In this document: in pieces, positions 28,081 to 36,757 of the stretch | Numbering within the stretch: position 1 is the first letter of the stretch | Layout of the letters: each line of letters begins with the position of its first letter | Assembly (NCBI GenBank): GCA_963702995.1 | Contig: OY969783.1 | Span: 3,410,001 to 3,474,000, forward strand | From: MFD04580-c1 sp963702995 | Lineage (GTDB): Bacteria; Planctomycetota; Phycisphaerae; Tepidisphaerales; Tepidisphaeraceae | DNA: 64,000 nucleotides | Reading direction: 5' to 3' | Notes under the pieces: generated by a model | Told to the model about the DNA's origin: nothing | Seen by the model: only the letters and a program-made list of their open reading frames with translations | Databases searched by the model: none | Program-made: the position numbers and the translations under genes

Positions 28081-28932
28081 ATGCCCTCTCCCGCCATTCA
28101 TCTTCGCGGCGTCGGCGTCCAGCGTGACGGCCGCTGGATTCTGCGTGGGGTCGATTGGGACGTCCCCGCCGGGGCGTGTGCGGCCGTCCTCGGCCCCAAC
28201 GGGAGCGGCAAGAGCACACTCACGCGAATCCTCGCCGGTCATCTTTGGCCGACGGCCGGGGAGGCGACCGTCCTCGGCGGCGTCTTCGGTGAGGCCAACC
28301 TGCTCGACCTGCGCAAAGAGATTCGCCTCGTCCAGGCGGCCGGGCCGTACGATGTTGACCCCGGCCTCACCACCCGGGAAGTCGTCCTCACCGGTTACTT
28401 CAGCACCATCGGCCTGTACGACCCGACGACGGCTGAGATGGAGGCCGAGGCCGACCGCCTGCTTCGCCACGTGGGGCTGTCGGCCGTCGCGGCGCATTGC
28501 TATTCGACCCTCAGCAGCGGCGAACGGGTACGGAGCCTCATCGCGCGGGCGATGGTCGTGCGGCCGCGACTGCTCCTGCTGGACGAGCCGACCAGCGGGC
28601 TCGATCTGCTCGCTCGGGAACAGGTCCTGGCAACGGTCCAGCGCCTCTTCGAGCGCCCGGCCGCTGTGGAGGGGTCGCATCGATCGGCGCCGCCCACCGT
28701 TTTGTTCATCAGCCACCATGTCGAGGAGCTTCCGCCCGCGACATCGCACGTGCTGCTCCTTTCCAACGGCGCGCCGGCCGCCATCGGGACTCCGGCCGAG
28801 GTGCTGCGGGCGGAGGTGTTGTCGGAGGTCTACGGCTGCCCCCTCTCCGTGCGGACGAGCAACGGCCGATACTACGTGGAGGTCCACCCGGCGGCCTGGG
28901 ACGAGCTGCTCGGGGCGAGTGAGGGAACGTAG
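28081..28932 (+). CDS. ABC transporter ATP-binding protein
   Basis: This 283-residue ATPase has Walker A LGPNGSGKSTLTRIL (about 38-52), Q-loop RLVQAAGP, signature LSSGERVRSLIARAM (about 140-154) and Walker B LLLLDEPTSGLDLLA followed by H-loop SHHVEELP. The overall shape resembles iron-siderophore, molybdate and ModF-like ATPases. No permease or binding protein is adjacent, so it may work with distant partners or act as a stand-alone non-transport ATPase. The first gene base follows a GC-poor spacer with no strong ribosome site. Confidence 0.88.
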   Translation: MPSPAIHLRGVGVQRDGRWILRGVDWDVPAGACAAVLGPNGSGKSTLTRILAGHLWPTAGEATVLGGVFGEANLLDLRKEIRLVQAAGPYDVDPGLTTREVVLTGYFSTIGLYDPTTAEMEAEADRLLRHVGLSAVAAHCYSTLSSGERVRSLIARAMVVRPRLLLLDEPTSGLDLLAREQVLATVQRLFERPAAVEGSHRSAPPTVLFISHHVEELPPATSHVLLLSNGAPAAIGTPAEVLRAEVLSEVYGCPLSVRTSNGRYYVEVHPAAWDELLGASEGT

Positions 28933-28995
28933 ACGGCTCCGGTCACGTTCGGCCTCGGCAAGAACGGCTTCTCGGTAAGCCGCGCCGCCGCTCGA

Positions 28996-29096
28996 GTGCC
29001 ATGTCCCACGCTGGCGTGGGAATGGCTTCATCTTTGTCACCGGAGAGAACTCGAATCGCGAAAAGAGCATGCCCACGCGAGCGTGGGACATGGCAC
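28996..29096. repeat. Inverted-repeat element F
   Basis: The ends GTGCCATGTCCCACGC are exact inverted repeats of 16 bases at 28996 and 29096, and inside each arm CCACGC/GCGTGG forms a nested palindrome. The central 45 bases have no gene. It lies between the ABC ATPase and the proline-rich membrane protein. Confidence 0.7.
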
Positions 29097-29135
29097 CCGG
29101 CGTAGCGGCGGACAGTCTTACGAGACTCTCCCGTC

Positions 29136-29164
29136 TTTAAGGCCCGCGGGGCGGCCGTGTATAA
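29136..29164 (+). promoter_or_regulatory. Possible promoter of the 29233 gene
   Basis: TATAAT (29159-29164) lies about 70 bases before the start codon in a GC-rich context. The candidate -35 region around CTTTAA is weak. The call rests on the perfect -10 hexamer. Confidence 0.35.
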
Positions 29165-29232
29165 TCATGCTGCGGACGGCGACAATCAGTGCGGCCACAC
29201 GCTCCGAGCCGACCCGAAGAGGACGGGAGGCC

Positions 29233-31035
29233 ATGAACAACGACTCCCCGATTCCTGACGCGGCCGACCCCGACCCTTCTCCGGACACAGCGCCGGCGGC
29301 CCTTCTCCCCCGCGCTGGCGCCGCCGAGGAAGGGCTCGCGGGACGGGCCCTCCCCGCGAGCAATGGCGACCTGTCGCCCCGCGAGTCAGCTTTGGCCCCC
29401 GATCACCTCACGCACCTCTCCTCCGAAGCGAGTTCCATGCGCCCGCTGGGGCCGTCCGGCGAGCCGCCTCCGACGGCCGTTCCGACAACGTCGCACCCGA
29501 TGGCAAAGCCGGCCTTCCCAAAGCTGGCGGCCATCCTTCCGGTGGGAGCCGTGCCGTCGGGCGAGCGAAACGACGGCCGCCCCGCCGACTGGGTCTGGCC
29601 GGCGTCCGTCCCGCGCCTGGAATCGCATTCGGACCGAATCGCGGCGCTCCCTTCCTCGCCGGCCCTCGCGCAACCGTTGCGGACCGAGGTAGAGCCTCCG
29701 GTGCTCCCCGACGCGCCGGCGAAGCAGGACGAAGCCATCCTTGAAGCCGCGCCGATTGATTGGAATCGAAGCCTGCTCGATGTCGCGGAAGTCTCTGAGT
29801 CCGCGATCACCGGTGAAGCGGCCGCCCCGTCGCCGGAATCGAGCACGACGCCTCCGGACGGACCGATCGACCCGTCCGACTCGCTCGTGCAACTGCGCGG
29901 CCACAGCGATGATGCCGACCGTCGCAGGGCCGGCGCTCAACGCGATGACTTGTTGAAGGTCAGCAGGTTCGGGTTGCTATCGGTGCTTTTAGGGATCGCG
30001 GCGTGCGTCGCTTGCCGTCAGCCCCTCTTGGGGTGGGCGCATCCGCTCAGCCCCGTGCCGTTCTCGATCGGCGCAATCGCGTTGGGCGCCTTGGCGCTGG
30101 TCATCAAGGTGATCTTCGGCCGCACGTCGGCGGGCGTCTCGGTCATGGGCGTGACCCTCGGCCTGGCGGCCCTCGGCGTCGCCGGGTGGGAAGGGGGCGT
30201 CAGGAATGGGCCAACCGCACAACACTGGGCTCGGCAACAAATAGCCCTCGGACGTGCCGTCATCGCCCGCCGATCGCTTGGCGCGAATCCGACCGAAGGC
30301 GCACGCACGGGGACGGGCGGGGCGCCGCCGGCCGCCGCCGCCCGCGCTCCGGCCGTCGCCCAGGGCATGCCCGCCGCCCCAAGTGGGGACCGAGGGAGCC
30401 CGTCGCGGCCGGGCGGCCCGCCGGCTACACCGGCTGACGCGAATGCGGCGGTGGCCAAGTTCCTGCGATCCCTCACGCCGCCGCATCCGATCCCGACCGA
30501 GCCGACAACGCGCCGGTCCATCTTCGATATGGGCCCGGTGGAACCGCCGTCGGTTTCGACGGCCGTATCGCCGCCAACAACAACAGCCAGCGCCCCGGCG
30601 GTGTCGCCGCTGGTCCCCCAGGCGGCGATGCGCGCGACCGAGCTTCCTCGGCGAGCCGGCTCCGTCGCCCTGTACAACCCGCGATTGACGGCCGCCATCG
30701 CCGCCCACGATCTGGCCGTCGCCCGGCTCAAGGCGGCCGAGGAAGACGCTGCTTTCGCGTTCAGCCAGATCAAGAGCCCGGAATACGTTGCGGCGGCAAG
30801 TGAAGTTGATGCGGCGGAGGCGGCCGTTCTGGAGGCGAAACGACGGAGCGACGCCCTGGGCGCGCCCCTCCTCGCGGCCGCCGCGCAGCGCGTGCGGGCC
30901 AAGGAGAGGCTGGCACAGATTATGCGTAAGGCAACCGAGAACGACGCCAATGTGGCGGAGGCTCGTCGCGCCGTTCAGAAGTCGGAATCGGACCTCCGCG
31001 CGGCGTACGCGGAGACTGAATCGCACCGGCATTAG
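29233..31035 (+). CDS. Proline/alanine-rich membrane protein with C-terminal coiled coil
   Basis: This 600-residue protein starts at ATG 29233, preceded by GGGAGG. Residues 1-230 are disordered Pro/Ala/Ser/Glu sequence. About 240-325 hold three hydrophobic segments (FGLLSVLLGIAACVA, FSIGAIALGALALVIKVIF, VSVMGVTLGLAALGVAGWEG), laid out like DUF4190-type membrane units. About 350-490 is another Pro/Ala-rich linker, and 500-600 is a strongly helical Ala/Glu/Arg region (AAIAAHDLAVARLKAAEEDA, AKERLAQIMRKATENDANVA) likely to form a coiled coil. No known function; a membrane-anchored scaffold is a guess. Confidence 0.65.
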   Translation: MNNDSPIPDAADPDPSPDTAPAALLPRAGAAEEGLAGRALPASNGDLSPRESALAPDHLTHLSSEASSMRPLGPSGEPPPTAVPTTSHPMAKPAFPKLAAILPVGAVPSGERNDGRPADWVWPASVPRLESHSDRIAALPSSPALAQPLRTEVEPPVLPDAPAKQDEAILEAAPIDWNRSLLDVAEVSESAITGEAAAPSPESSTTPPDGPIDPSDSLVQLRGHSDDADRRRAGAQRDDLLKVSRFGLLSVLLGIAACVACRQPLLGWAHPLSPVPFSIGAIALGALALVIKVIFGRTSAGVSVMGVTLGLAALGVAGWEGGVRNGPTAQHWARQQIALGRAVIARRSLGANPTEGARTGTGGAPPAAAARAPAVAQGMPAAPSGDRGSPSRPGGPPATPADANAAVAKFLRSLTPPHPIPTEPTTRRSIFDMGPVEPPSVSTAVSPPTTTASAPAVSPLVPQAAMRATELPRRAGSVALYNPRLTAAIAAHDLAVARLKAAEEDAAFAFSQIKSPEYVAAASEVDAAEAAVLEAKRRSDALGAPLLAAAAQRVRAKERLAQIMRKATENDANVAEARRAVQKSESDLRAAYAETESHRH

Positions 31036-31085
31036 CGGGCAACTGGTGCATCGTTGGAGGGTTTGCCCTCGTCGTCGGTGCCCCG

Positions 31086-31115
31086 GTAGTTGGCGCATTC
31101 CGTGTGCCGTTCGCC
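31086..31115. repeat. Fragment of repeat family B (B2)
   Basis: GTAGTTGGCGCATTCCGTGT followed by GCCGTTCGCC matches one arm of family B with several differences. The opposite arm is absent, so this is a decayed or truncated copy. It overlaps possible upstream start codons of the next gene. Confidence 0.5.
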
Positions 31116-31161
31116 CGTGCGAAAGACGCGAAAAGTCCGCGCGGGGCGGCAGAGTCGCCTT

Positions 31162-31725
31162 ATGAAGCAAGAGGAAGGTACCATTCCCCCGGTTGTGATG
31201 CGCCGGGCCGACCCGGCCATCGTCCGGGCCAGTCCGGCCGAGTTGCGCGTCATTCGGCTCATTGCGGCGTACAAGTTCGTTAAAGCGGTCTCGATGATCG
31301 TCGTGGGCATCGCTCTGCTTCATCTGGTGCATCGAGACCTTCGAGTAGTCATCCTCCACTGGACCGACCGACTGGGGCTGGACGAGGGGAATCGATTCGT
31401 CCGCCGGCTGCTGATCAGCGCTGCCCATCTAAAGCCCAAAGGCGTTCGAATCGCGGCCGCCGTGGTCTTCAGTTACTCCGCTCTCTATCTCGTGGAGGGC
31501 ATCGGCCTCTGGTCTGATCGCCCCTGGGCCGAATGGCTGACGGCGATCGCGAGCCTGGGGCTCGTGCCATTGGAGATCTACGAGTTGTATCTGCACCCGA
31601 CCTGGGCTCGAGTATCGATCATCGTCGCGAACGTGGCGATCGCCGGATATCTCTTCGTGCGGATCGCCCGCAAACGGCGGCGGTTGGCCGCCGCGGCGGC
31701 CAGCGCCGACTCGATCGTGTCATAG
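31162..31725 (+). CDS. DUF2127-like integral membrane protein
   Basis: This protein of about 187 residues has four hydrophobic segments (LIAAYKFVKAVSMIVVGIAL, IAAAVVFSYSALYLVEGIGL, AEWLTAIASLGLVPLEIYEL, VSIIVANVAIAGYLFVRIA). The arrangement LRVIRLIAAYKFVKA ... YSALYLVEGIGLW ... EWLTAIASLGLVPLEIYELY matches DUF2127 membrane proteins. Start codons further upstream fall in repeat B2, so ATG 31162 (MKQEEG) or 31198 is preferred. Function is unknown. Confidence 0.75.
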   Translation: MKQEEGTIPPVVMRRADPAIVRASPAELRVIRLIAAYKFVKAVSMIVVGIALLHLVHRDLRVVILHWTDRLGLDEGNRFVRRLLISAAHLKPKGVRIAAAVVFSYSALYLVEGIGLWSDRPWAEWLTAIASLGLVPLEIYELYLHPTWARVSIIVANVAIAGYLFVRIARKRRRLAAAAASADSIVS

Positions 31726-31731
31726 TCCATG

Positions 31732-31820
31732 TGTCGCAGGCACACCGCGTGCCGTCAGCCCGACTGCGACAGACGCGACGCGGCGCCTGGGCGGACGGAA
31801 CACGGAGTGTGCCTGCGACA
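31732..31820. repeat. Palindromic repeat B3
   Basis: The 89-bp element has ends TGTCGCAGGCACAC and its reverse, related to B1 but with CGCAGG instead of AGCAGG. It fills the 103-bp gap between the stop codons of the convergent genes ending at 31725 and 31829, and may serve as a shared terminator. Confidence 0.65.
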
Positions 31821-31828
31821 GGCCGCCA

Positions 31829-33060
31829 TTAGTTTCGCCCGAAACCGAACCTTCGGCCTCCGAAGTAAAGGTCGCCGGACGGATCAGCCGGCTCGATCGC
31901 GGACGGCGTGGAACTGTCGCTGCCGCCCGTTCCAAGCCCGCCGCCGCCACCATCGCAGCCGCCACCTCCGCCACCTCCGCCACCTCCGCCACCTCCGCCA
32001 CCTCCTCCGCGTCCGTCGCGCGGCAGCGTGGTCGGGTTGCCGAGTTGGTCAACCGACAGGGTGATATTCACCGTGACGGTACCGCCGCTCGGGTCGCTCT
32101 GCGACGCGGGGAGCCGTACCGTGTAGATCGTCGTCCCGTTCGCCTCGTCGTACGCGCTGATCGCCTGGGTCGAAGCGATCGTGCCGGAGTAGCCATCCGC
32201 GGTGGCGAGCGTTTGCAGCTCGGTCCGTGCCACGGCGGGGATGGCGCTGAAGGTCGTCGATGTGGTCGTGGGGAGCGTCGCCAGCGCGGCGGCCGAATTG
32301 ACGGTCACGGTGGTCGTCACACCGTTGACGGTGTAAGCGGCCGAGTAAGTCAGCACCCCGTTCAACGTTCGGACCTTCACGGTCTGTGTGGATGTCACCG
32401 CCAGCGCGGTGGCGCCGGACGGGGCGTTCTGATTGAGGGCGGTCTGGATCGTTGCCGGGATCACACTGAACGGGATGCTCTCGTTCCCGACGGGGTTGCC
32501 GCTCGCGTCCACGCTGATCGAATCGCCATGCGACCCGCTGGCGCCGCGCAGCCGCACCGAATATTTGATCGTCCCATCGGACGCCGTCAGGACGCGGACA
32601 GTCGTGGTTGACGCCGGCGCGGTCAACCCAAGCGCGGTGGCGATGGCCGTGATCTCACTCGTCGCGGCCGCGTCGGTCCCACCGAGGGTGGAGAAAGTCG
32701 TGGTCGAACGGACAGGCGCGGTGACCGGCTTCCCTTTCTGATCCACCGTCAGCACGGTGTCGGTTCCGGTGCCGGTGATGTCCACGCTGTATCGTTCCAC
32801 GCCGTTGATATTGCTGAGGAAGACCGTCTGAGTGACCGTAGGCGCGGCCACGCTGTCCTTGGTGGCCAGCGCTGTCAGCCCCGCCTCGACGGCCGCGGGC
32901 GCCTGGCTGAAGGTGATCGTGTTCCCTGCCAGAGCGGACCGAGCCAGTGCCGCATGGGCCGAGGCTAGAGAAGGGTGCGGCCTTCAAGAACTTCGATGGC
33001 CGTCCGGAATAAGGGCGGGGTCGGCACGTTCTGATGCTTGCGAGAGCGATTGCCAAACAT
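31829..33060 (-). CDS. Secreted beta-repeat protein with LE-x-R-x-LL N-terminus, copy 1, frameshifted
   Basis: The true N-terminus is at ATG 33060 (site GGAGAA): MFGNRSRKHQNVPTPPLFRT then AIEVLEGRTLL. A one-base loss at 32967 creates a TAG. Adding one base gives LLSASAHAALARSALAGNTI and joins the long downstream frame. The mature part is Thr/Val/Ala-rich and holds about four copies of a 65-75 residue unit (for example TVFLSNINGVERYSVDITGT and TQTVKVRTLNGVLTYSAAYT). A run of 16 Gly and a Gly/Ser tail ending FGGRRFGFGRN follow. It is paralogous to the gene at 34822-35989. It is probably exported or cell-surface; function is unknown. Confidence 0.8.
31967..32013. repeat. 9-bp simple tandem repeat encoding poly-glycine
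   Basis: About five copies of CACCTCCGC lie within the coding sequence of the secreted protein on the opposite strand, encoding the 16-glycine run. Such arrays are prone to length change. Confidence 0.75.
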
Positions 33061-33456
33061 GGTGGTTCTCCAATGGGTGGTTCGTCGCGGGGCGTGGATC
33101 GGGCTACGCCTTGCACGATGGTCGTGGCGGGGATGAGGCGGCGTGTTGCGGAACGCGCGTCGCCTCTCACTGTCCCGTGGGCCGGGTGAAAACTTCCTTT
33201 TCTCCAGCCCTTGATGTCGCGGAGTCCTACCGCTCGGCCGAGTTCAGGCGCTGCGGACCGGAGAACTCGGCGGCCGGCCGCCGGAGCCCAAGATTTCCGG
33301 GCGCGAAACCATGCCTGCCCTTGCGGGGCGCCGGGCGCTTTCGTATGACGAATCCGTCGATCGAGACCGCCACGGTTCGACGATGCGCGAAGGATCGCTT
33401 CCGCCCCGTCGGCTTCTGACGACCGCCGCGCCGGCCACCCACTGTTGGTTTGTTTC

Positions 33457-34746
33457 ATGCCCGAGCATCGAGTCGTTCACATCACGATCGAGAAGTGTGG
33501 GAGCCAGTGGGTCAAGAACGTCCTGACTTGGCGTGAAGTGCTCGGCCCCAGCGGGCTTTCCTATTCGACCGTCACCGGGAGCCTCGCCGCCAACGGGGAA
33601 ATGCCCCTCCCACCCGGAACGCTCAGCGGCCCGATCTACAACATGAACCAGTGGGAATGGCGCTACTGGCGGCGGCCGGGCGACCGAGCGGTGGTTGTCG
33701 TGCGCGACCCGCGGGACGTGCTGGTCTCACTGATGTTCGCCTGGCTCTACAACCATCCGCTCGACGGGAACATCCAGATCGTTCGCCGCATCCTGGCGGG
33801 GCTCCCTGATCCGGACGATCGACTGACCTACGTCATGGGCGCGATCGGCCCGTATCACCGAATGATCTGGAGCTGGGCCGCCAGCCGCGATGAGACCGCG
33901 TTGGTCTCACATTACGAAGATCTCGTCGCAGCACCGATTGAAGCCTTCAGCCGAATTGTTGACTGGCTGGGATGGGGCGTTGGCCGGGAGGCGCTGGCGG
34001 CCGCGATCGACGCTATGTCTTTCCGATCGCAGTCCGGGCGATCCCGGGGAGACGAGGATCGCTTCAGCCACCACCGCCGGGGAGAGCCAGGCGATTGGCG
34101 GAACTACTTCACTCAGGAGCACGGCCGCCTTTGGGAGACGCTTTACCCCGGCCTGCTCCGAACCGCCGGGTATGAAGAGTCCGATAACTGGTGGGAGGCG
34201 CTCCCCGAGCGGCTCCAGCGCCCCACTGAGCCGCCGACAGATCATTCATCCATCCTCGTGGCGTCCCTGCGAAACCGAAATGGCTTCCTCGAGCACGAAG
34301 TAGAAGCGAAGGAGCGGGCGATTCGAAACCTTGCCTCCGCCTGCGACCAACGGCTGGCGGTGATCGAAGAGAAGGAACGAATTATCCGTGAACTGGCGGC
34401 CGCCTGCGACGAGCGACTGGCGATTATTGAGGAGAAGGAACGGGTCATCGTTGCACTGGCGGCCGGCTGCGACGAGGGGCTGTCAGTCATCGAAGAGAAA
34501 GAGCGGATGATTCGTGAATTGGCGGCCGCCTGCGACGAGCGATTGGCCGTCATCAAAAGGCATGCTGCGAATGAGCCCGAGCCGCAGCCGCCGAAAGCCG
34601 AGGGCGCACAAGAGGCAGCGGCGGATTCGGCGTCGCTGCTCGGAGATTGCGGCCGCGCGGACATGGCGGCCGCATCACATGACGGAATCGACAATTCAAA
34701 CAATGCGCGCGGCGAAGGGAAGAAACCCGGCCAGCAACGGGACTGA
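33457..34746 (+). CDS. PAPS-dependent sulfotransferase with C-terminal coiled-coil repeats
   Basis: The N-terminal 280 residues form a cytosolic-type sulfotransferase (Pfam Sulfotransfer family). The phosphosulfate loop is TIEKCGSQWVKNVL, the 3'-phosphate site VVRDPRDVLVSLMF, and the diagnostic C-terminal motif RRGEPGDWRNYFT. The donor is PAPS and the acceptor is unknown. The next 105 residues are four to five near-identical 21-residue units (VIEEKERIIRELAAACDERL), exactly three heptads each, so a continuous coiled coil is expected. A disordered acidic tail follows. ATG 33457 (MPEHRVVHIT) or ATG 33445 may be used. It lies between two paralogous secreted proteins. Confidence 0.9.
   Translation: MPEHRVVHITIEKCGSQWVKNVLTWREVLGPSGLSYSTVTGSLAANGEMPLPPGTLSGPIYNMNQWEWRYWRRPGDRAVVVVRDPRDVLVSLMFAWLYNHPLDGNIQIVRRILAGLPDPDDRLTYVMGAIGPYHRMIWSWAASRDETALVSHYEDLVAAPIEAFSRIVDWLGWGVGREALAAAIDAMSFRSQSGRSRGDEDRFSHHRRGEPGDWRNYFTQEHGRLWETLYPGLLRTAGYEESDNWWEALPERLQRPTEPPTDHSSILVASLRNRNGFLEHEVEAKERAIRNLASACDQRLAVIEEKERIIRELAAACDERLAIIEEKERVIVALAAGCDEGLSVIEEKERMIRELAAACDERLAVIKRHAANEPEPQPPKAEGAQEAAADSASLLGDCGRADMAAASHDGIDNSNNARGEGKKPGQQRD
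34318..34557 (+). repeat. 63-bp intragenic tandem repeat in sulfotransferase tail
   Basis: About four DNA copies of a 63-bp unit encode the CDERL-IEEKER coiled-coil repeat. Units 2 and 4 are the closest to each other, suggesting recent duplication inside the gene. Confidence 0.75.
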
Positions 34747-34821
34747 TACGACGGGCAGAGGATGCGCCGACAGGTGCGACCATCGGCGACGTCAGGCGGA
34801 CCATCAATCGGAGGCAAAACT

Positions 34822-35989
34822 TTGAAGCGCAGCAAAGCAGACGTGGCGGGCGTTCAGGCTTCGCGGGCATCGGCGGTTTCAATCGAATCGCTGGAGAACC
34901 GCCTGCTGATGCACCACGGTTTTGGCGGGTTTGGCTTCTTCGATGGTGATGGGAGTTTCGCCGGAGCACCCAGCGCCACCAGCTACGGCCGCGGCTTGAG
35001 CGTGATCCAGTTCAGCCAGGCGCCGATGGCGGTCCAGACAGGCCTCGACCATCTGGCGACCACAGATGGGCTCGCGGCGCCAGCCACCACGCAGTCTGTC
35101 TTCCTTGGCAATCGCAACGGGATTGAAACGTACACCGTGGACATTTCCGGGACCGGCATCCAGTCGGTATTGACGGTGGACCAGACGGGCGCTCCGGTAA
35201 CTGCGCCGACCCACGGCACCACCACCGAGGGCACGATCCCCGCGGCCGTGATGACCGAATTCACCGCCATCGCCACCGCCCTGGGGCTCACGGCCCCGGC
35301 GTCCACCGATAACGTCCACGTCACCACGCCTTTAGGCGGAGCGGCCGTTTATTCGATCCGGCTCACGTCGTCGAGCGCTTCGACCACCGGCCACGCCCAC
35401 GGCCGCCGCGTCAGCGTCAACGCGAACGGCAACCCGGTCGGCAATCAGAGGATCCCGTTTGTTGCCATCCCCGCCAGTATCCAGACAGCGCTGAACAGCA
35501 GTCGCCCCGCCGGCGCGGCCGCCCTGGCGCCGACCGACACTCAGAGCGTTTCCGTCCGGACGAGCGGGGGCATCACCACCTACTCGACAACGTTCACCAC
35601 CACCGGCGTGACGAGCACGGTCACGGTGAACGCGTCCGGCGCTGGCGAAGCTGCCGAGCCACACGACGACCACGTTTTCGGCGCTCACCACCGCCGTGAT
35701 GAACGAGATCAACACGCTGGCCACGGCAAACGGCGTGACGGCCGCGATCGCCGATACGGCGGCCGTCCAAGTTTACGATGAGGCGAACGGGACGACGATC
35801 TATAGCGTGAACGTCAGCGCGAGCAAGACGGGCTCGGGCGGCGGCAGCTACACCTACAACCTCACGATATCGGTTGACGAGAACGGCAACCCGACGACCG
35901 TCCCCGGCGGCCGTTTCGGCGACAGCTTCGGCGGGTTTGGCGGCGGCGGCTATGGCGATTTCGGCTTCTTCGGCCGCCGGCGCCGTTGA
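34822..35989 (+). CDS. Secreted beta-repeat protein with LE-x-R-x-LL N-terminus, copy 2, frameshifted
   Basis: The best start is TTG 34822 with GGAGG seven bases upstream, giving MKRSKADVAGVQASRASAVS then IESLENRLLMHHG. The mature protein has the same repeat units as its paralogue at 31829 (SVFLGNRNGIETYTVDISGT, ATALGLTAPASTD, IPFVAIPASIQTALNSSRPA). The frame is lost near 35637-35642; two bases of a CG repeat appear missing. It resumes as ALAKLPSHTTTTFSALTTAV and MNEINTLATANGVTAA, ending in a Gly/Phe-rich tail FGGGGYGDFGFFGRRRR. Probably exported; function is unknown. Confidence 0.8.
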
Positions 35990-36156
35990 TCGGCCCAGGG
36001 CGCTGCGGCGCTGAACAACCCTGCTTCCTTCCCAACCACTCGGCGGCGACACATCGGTGTCGTCGCCGAGTGCGTTGAGGAAGAGCTACGCTATAACCAA
36101 ACCCAAGACGGCCTGAAATGTAGCAAACCGTTCCGATTACGGCTGGGCGAGGATCA

Positions 36157-36243
36157 TCGGCGTGGCGCCGGTGCCCTCACCGGCGGGCTTTGTTTGTGGC
36201 CAGAAATACCGCCTGTGAGGGAACCGGCGGCACTTGTTCGCAA
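36157..36243. repeat. Interspersed repeat A4 (partial)
   Basis: The core of family A: GCGCCGGTGCCCTCACCGGC at the left and TGTGAGGGAACCGGCGGCAC at the right, able to pair. The terminal CTAG-adjacent parts are missing, so this is a remnant. Confidence 0.6.
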
Positions 36244-36376
36244 GCGAGTAACCCGCTGTTTTCGAAGTAAGAGCCACGATTGCACTGTCACGCCGGAATA
36301 TGCGGGCTTTCCCTAAACCGTCTGGCGTTCTCAAGGCGTCTCGAAAGTATCCTTCCCGCTTCAGCGCCTGATGCAT

Positions 36377-36490
36377 TTCTTGGCGCTTCTTTCTCGGCGT
36401 TCTTGGCGCCTTGGCGTTCACTTCTCTTCTTCGCTCGAAGACGAAGTGAACGCCAAGACGCCGAGAGCGTCAAGGGAAGAGCGCCAAGGA
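36377..36490. repeat. Long inverted repeat G
   Basis: TTCTTGGCGCTTCTTTCTCG through TTGGCGTTCACTTC on the left pairs imperfectly with GAAGTGAACGCCAAGACGCC through GAGCGCCAAGGAAGC on the right, around a short loop near 36430. It would fold into a hairpin with about 45-bp arms. Confidence 0.65.
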
Positions 36491-36530
36491 AGCAGCTAAG
36501 CCGGGCGCCGCTGATCGAGCAAGACGGCCA

Positions 36531-36757
36531 CTAACCCTACAGCGCTGAACAGCCGTAAAACCTTGCCAAAAAAAGAGAAGCCCGAAGCACCAAACCCCAA
36601 AGAAGCTGAAAAGAAGACGAAGCGGAGAACGACTCTCCGTCCGCATCCGCTTTCATCGGTTTTCATTCTTTCCGCTTAGTCATTCCTTCGGATTTCGGGA
36701 TTCGGATTTAGCCTTCTTCGTTACGCCGCGATTCGCGAGGTAGCGCTGTAGTGCTAA
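36531..36757. mobile_element. MITE-like repeat D2 with CTAA flanks
   Basis: The element is about 219 bp bracketed by CTAA (36531-36534 and 36754-36757). End 1 begins CCCTACAGCGCTGAACAGC; end 2 (minus strand) begins CACTACAGCGCTACCTCGCG. It contains CCGAAGCACC and TTCCTTCGGATTTCGGGATT. The right CTAA carries the TAG stop of the TPR gene. This is the best-preserved D copy. Confidence 0.8.

Larger units (their letters stand above)
35990..36753. other. 764-bp gene-free stretch packed with repeats
   Basis: It contains repeat A4 (36157-36243), the long hairpin G (36377-36490) and element D2 (36531-36757). Between 35990 and 36156 there is a GC-rich hairpin-like stretch (GGCGGCGACA ... TGTCGTCGCC near 36042-36068) that may terminate the preceding gene. 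No coding capacity is evident. Confidence 0.6.

Noticed and set aside
35990..36753. Possible small genes in the gap after the second secreted paralogue
   Set aside because: All open frames coincide with repeats A4, G and D2.
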